Below the pieces are notes generated by a model. The model did no database searches and was not told where the DNA came from. It was given only the letters and a program-made list of their open reading frames with translations. Positions 63,511-64,000 of a DNA stretch of 64,000 bases are shown one piece after another (the stretch's first letter is position 1; each line of letters opens with the position of its first letter). This DNA comes from Bacillus sp. F19 (GTDB lineage: Bacteria; Bacillota; Bacilli; Bacillales; Bacillaceae), in assembly GCA_023823795.1 (NCBI GenBank), contig CP085710.1:1886001-1950000 (forward strand), read 5' to 3'. A program made the translations under genes and the position numbers.

Positions 63511-63712
63511 ATTTATATGGAAGGAAAAACTGGTGAATCATGAGCTGGAAAAATTTTATTTCAAACATCTTAATTGAAAAAAGCTGCCATTTTTGATTAA
63601 ATGACCTATAAAAGGATATACTATCTGCCAATCTTGTGAAATACTGTTTAGTAGTATAATGAATCTAATGGATCATATAATGGTAGAAATGAGTGACCTG
63701 GAGGGATTTAAG

Positions 63713-64000
63713 CTGAGCAGTATATTAAAAACCGTTTTTTTATTGCTGGTTATTTTTATTACTTATATTCTTTTTATTCAATATGGAAATAAGGAACCGA
63801 TCAAACAAATAGATGAAAATGAACAAATTGCAAAAGAATCAAATGAAGAATTAAATATGCCGGATTCAGGAGTTCTTTCTTTTGTCGGAAAATCTTCCAG
63901 TGAGATCATTGAAACGCTTGGGGAACCTGCAAGGAAAGATCCTTCATCCTATGACTACGAATGGTGGATTTATAACCAGAACGATCAGCAGTACCTTCAG
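63713..64000 (+). CDS. ylbC: YlbC CAP-domain protein, N-terminal part (cut by window end)
   Basis: The open frame runs off the window after 96 codons. It begins with a signal anchor (SILKTVFLLLVIFITYILFI), an acidic linker, then the CAP-associated domain: SFVGKSSSEIIETLGEPARK and DYEWWIYN. GGAGGG at 63700-63705 is spaced 7 nt from CTG 63713 and no ATG, GTG or TTG fits, so a CTG start is inferred. Full-length YlbC ends in a CAP/SCP domain; that part is outside. Confidence 0.8.
   Translation, partial: MSSILKTVFLLLVIFITYILFIQYGNKEPIKQIDENEQIAKESNEELNMPDSGVLSFVGKSSSEIIETLGEPARKDPSSYDYEWWIYNQNDQQYLQ

Overview
The window is a chromosomal segment of a low-GC Gram-positive spore-former of the Bacillus type. 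Gene order from ktrC through rnjA, rpoY, ykrA, def, ykyA and pdhABCD, then slp, speA, yktAB, suhB, typA, the yla genes, ftsW, pycA, ctaA/ctaBCDEFG and ylbABC follows the Bacillus subtilis backbone. Strong GGAGG-type ribosome sites, frequent TTG/GTG starts, sigma-A promoters and sporulation-linked families (YhcN/YlaJ, YjcZ, SR1P) agree. The species cannot be named from this sequence alone. I saw no rRNA, tRNA or CRISPR array.

Layout. 1-8700: potassium-channel regulator ktrC, a 27-codon holin-like toxin with an antisense RNA and a LexA box, adenine deaminase behind a guanine-type purine riboswitch, RNase J1 with RNA polymerase epsilon, a HAD phosphatase, peptide deformylase and lipoprotein YkyA. 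8900-14210: the pyruvate dehydrogenase operon. 14218-16109: the pdhD terminator hairpin, split in its loop by a decayed IS3-type element that now carries an IS6 transposase fragment and a repeat-flanked DUF3995 gene. 16155-20899: slp, a lipoprotein deacetylase, DUF1885 and DUF3055 genes, the dual-function SR1 RNA (SR1P peptide) with CcpN boxes, and arginine decarboxylase speA.

21074-34699: an accessory acyl-CoA catabolic cluster lying where B. subtilis has speA next to yktA. It encodes an ACAD10/11-type acyl-CoA dehydrogenase, an ACAD10/11-type kinase, two SDRs, two crotonases, an acyl-CoA ligase, a phosphotriesterase-like lactonase, a ComB-like phosphatase, a quinone oxidoreductase and an FMN oxidoreductase, plus a TetR regulator. 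Two matching TetR-type palindromes precede two of its promoters. I propose that it activates gamma-lactones or 4-hydroxy acids through 4-phosphoacyl-CoA and feeds them into beta-oxidation. Its thiolase, 3-hydroxyacyl-CoA dehydrogenase and thioesterase reading frames are broken.

34735-64000: backbone again. It covers yktA/yktB, ykzI, suhB, typA, ylaH-ylaN, ftsW, pycA (with CcpN-like boxes), heme A synthesis and the caa3 cytochrome oxidase operon with assembly factors CtaG and CtaM, two acetyltransferases, an AI-2E family membrane protein, ylbA, ylbB and the start of ylbC, cut by the window end. The most novel items are the SOS-linked type I toxin locus, the lactone/4-hydroxy-acid cluster with its TetR operator pair, the split terminator mosaic and the CcpN-like sites at pycA.
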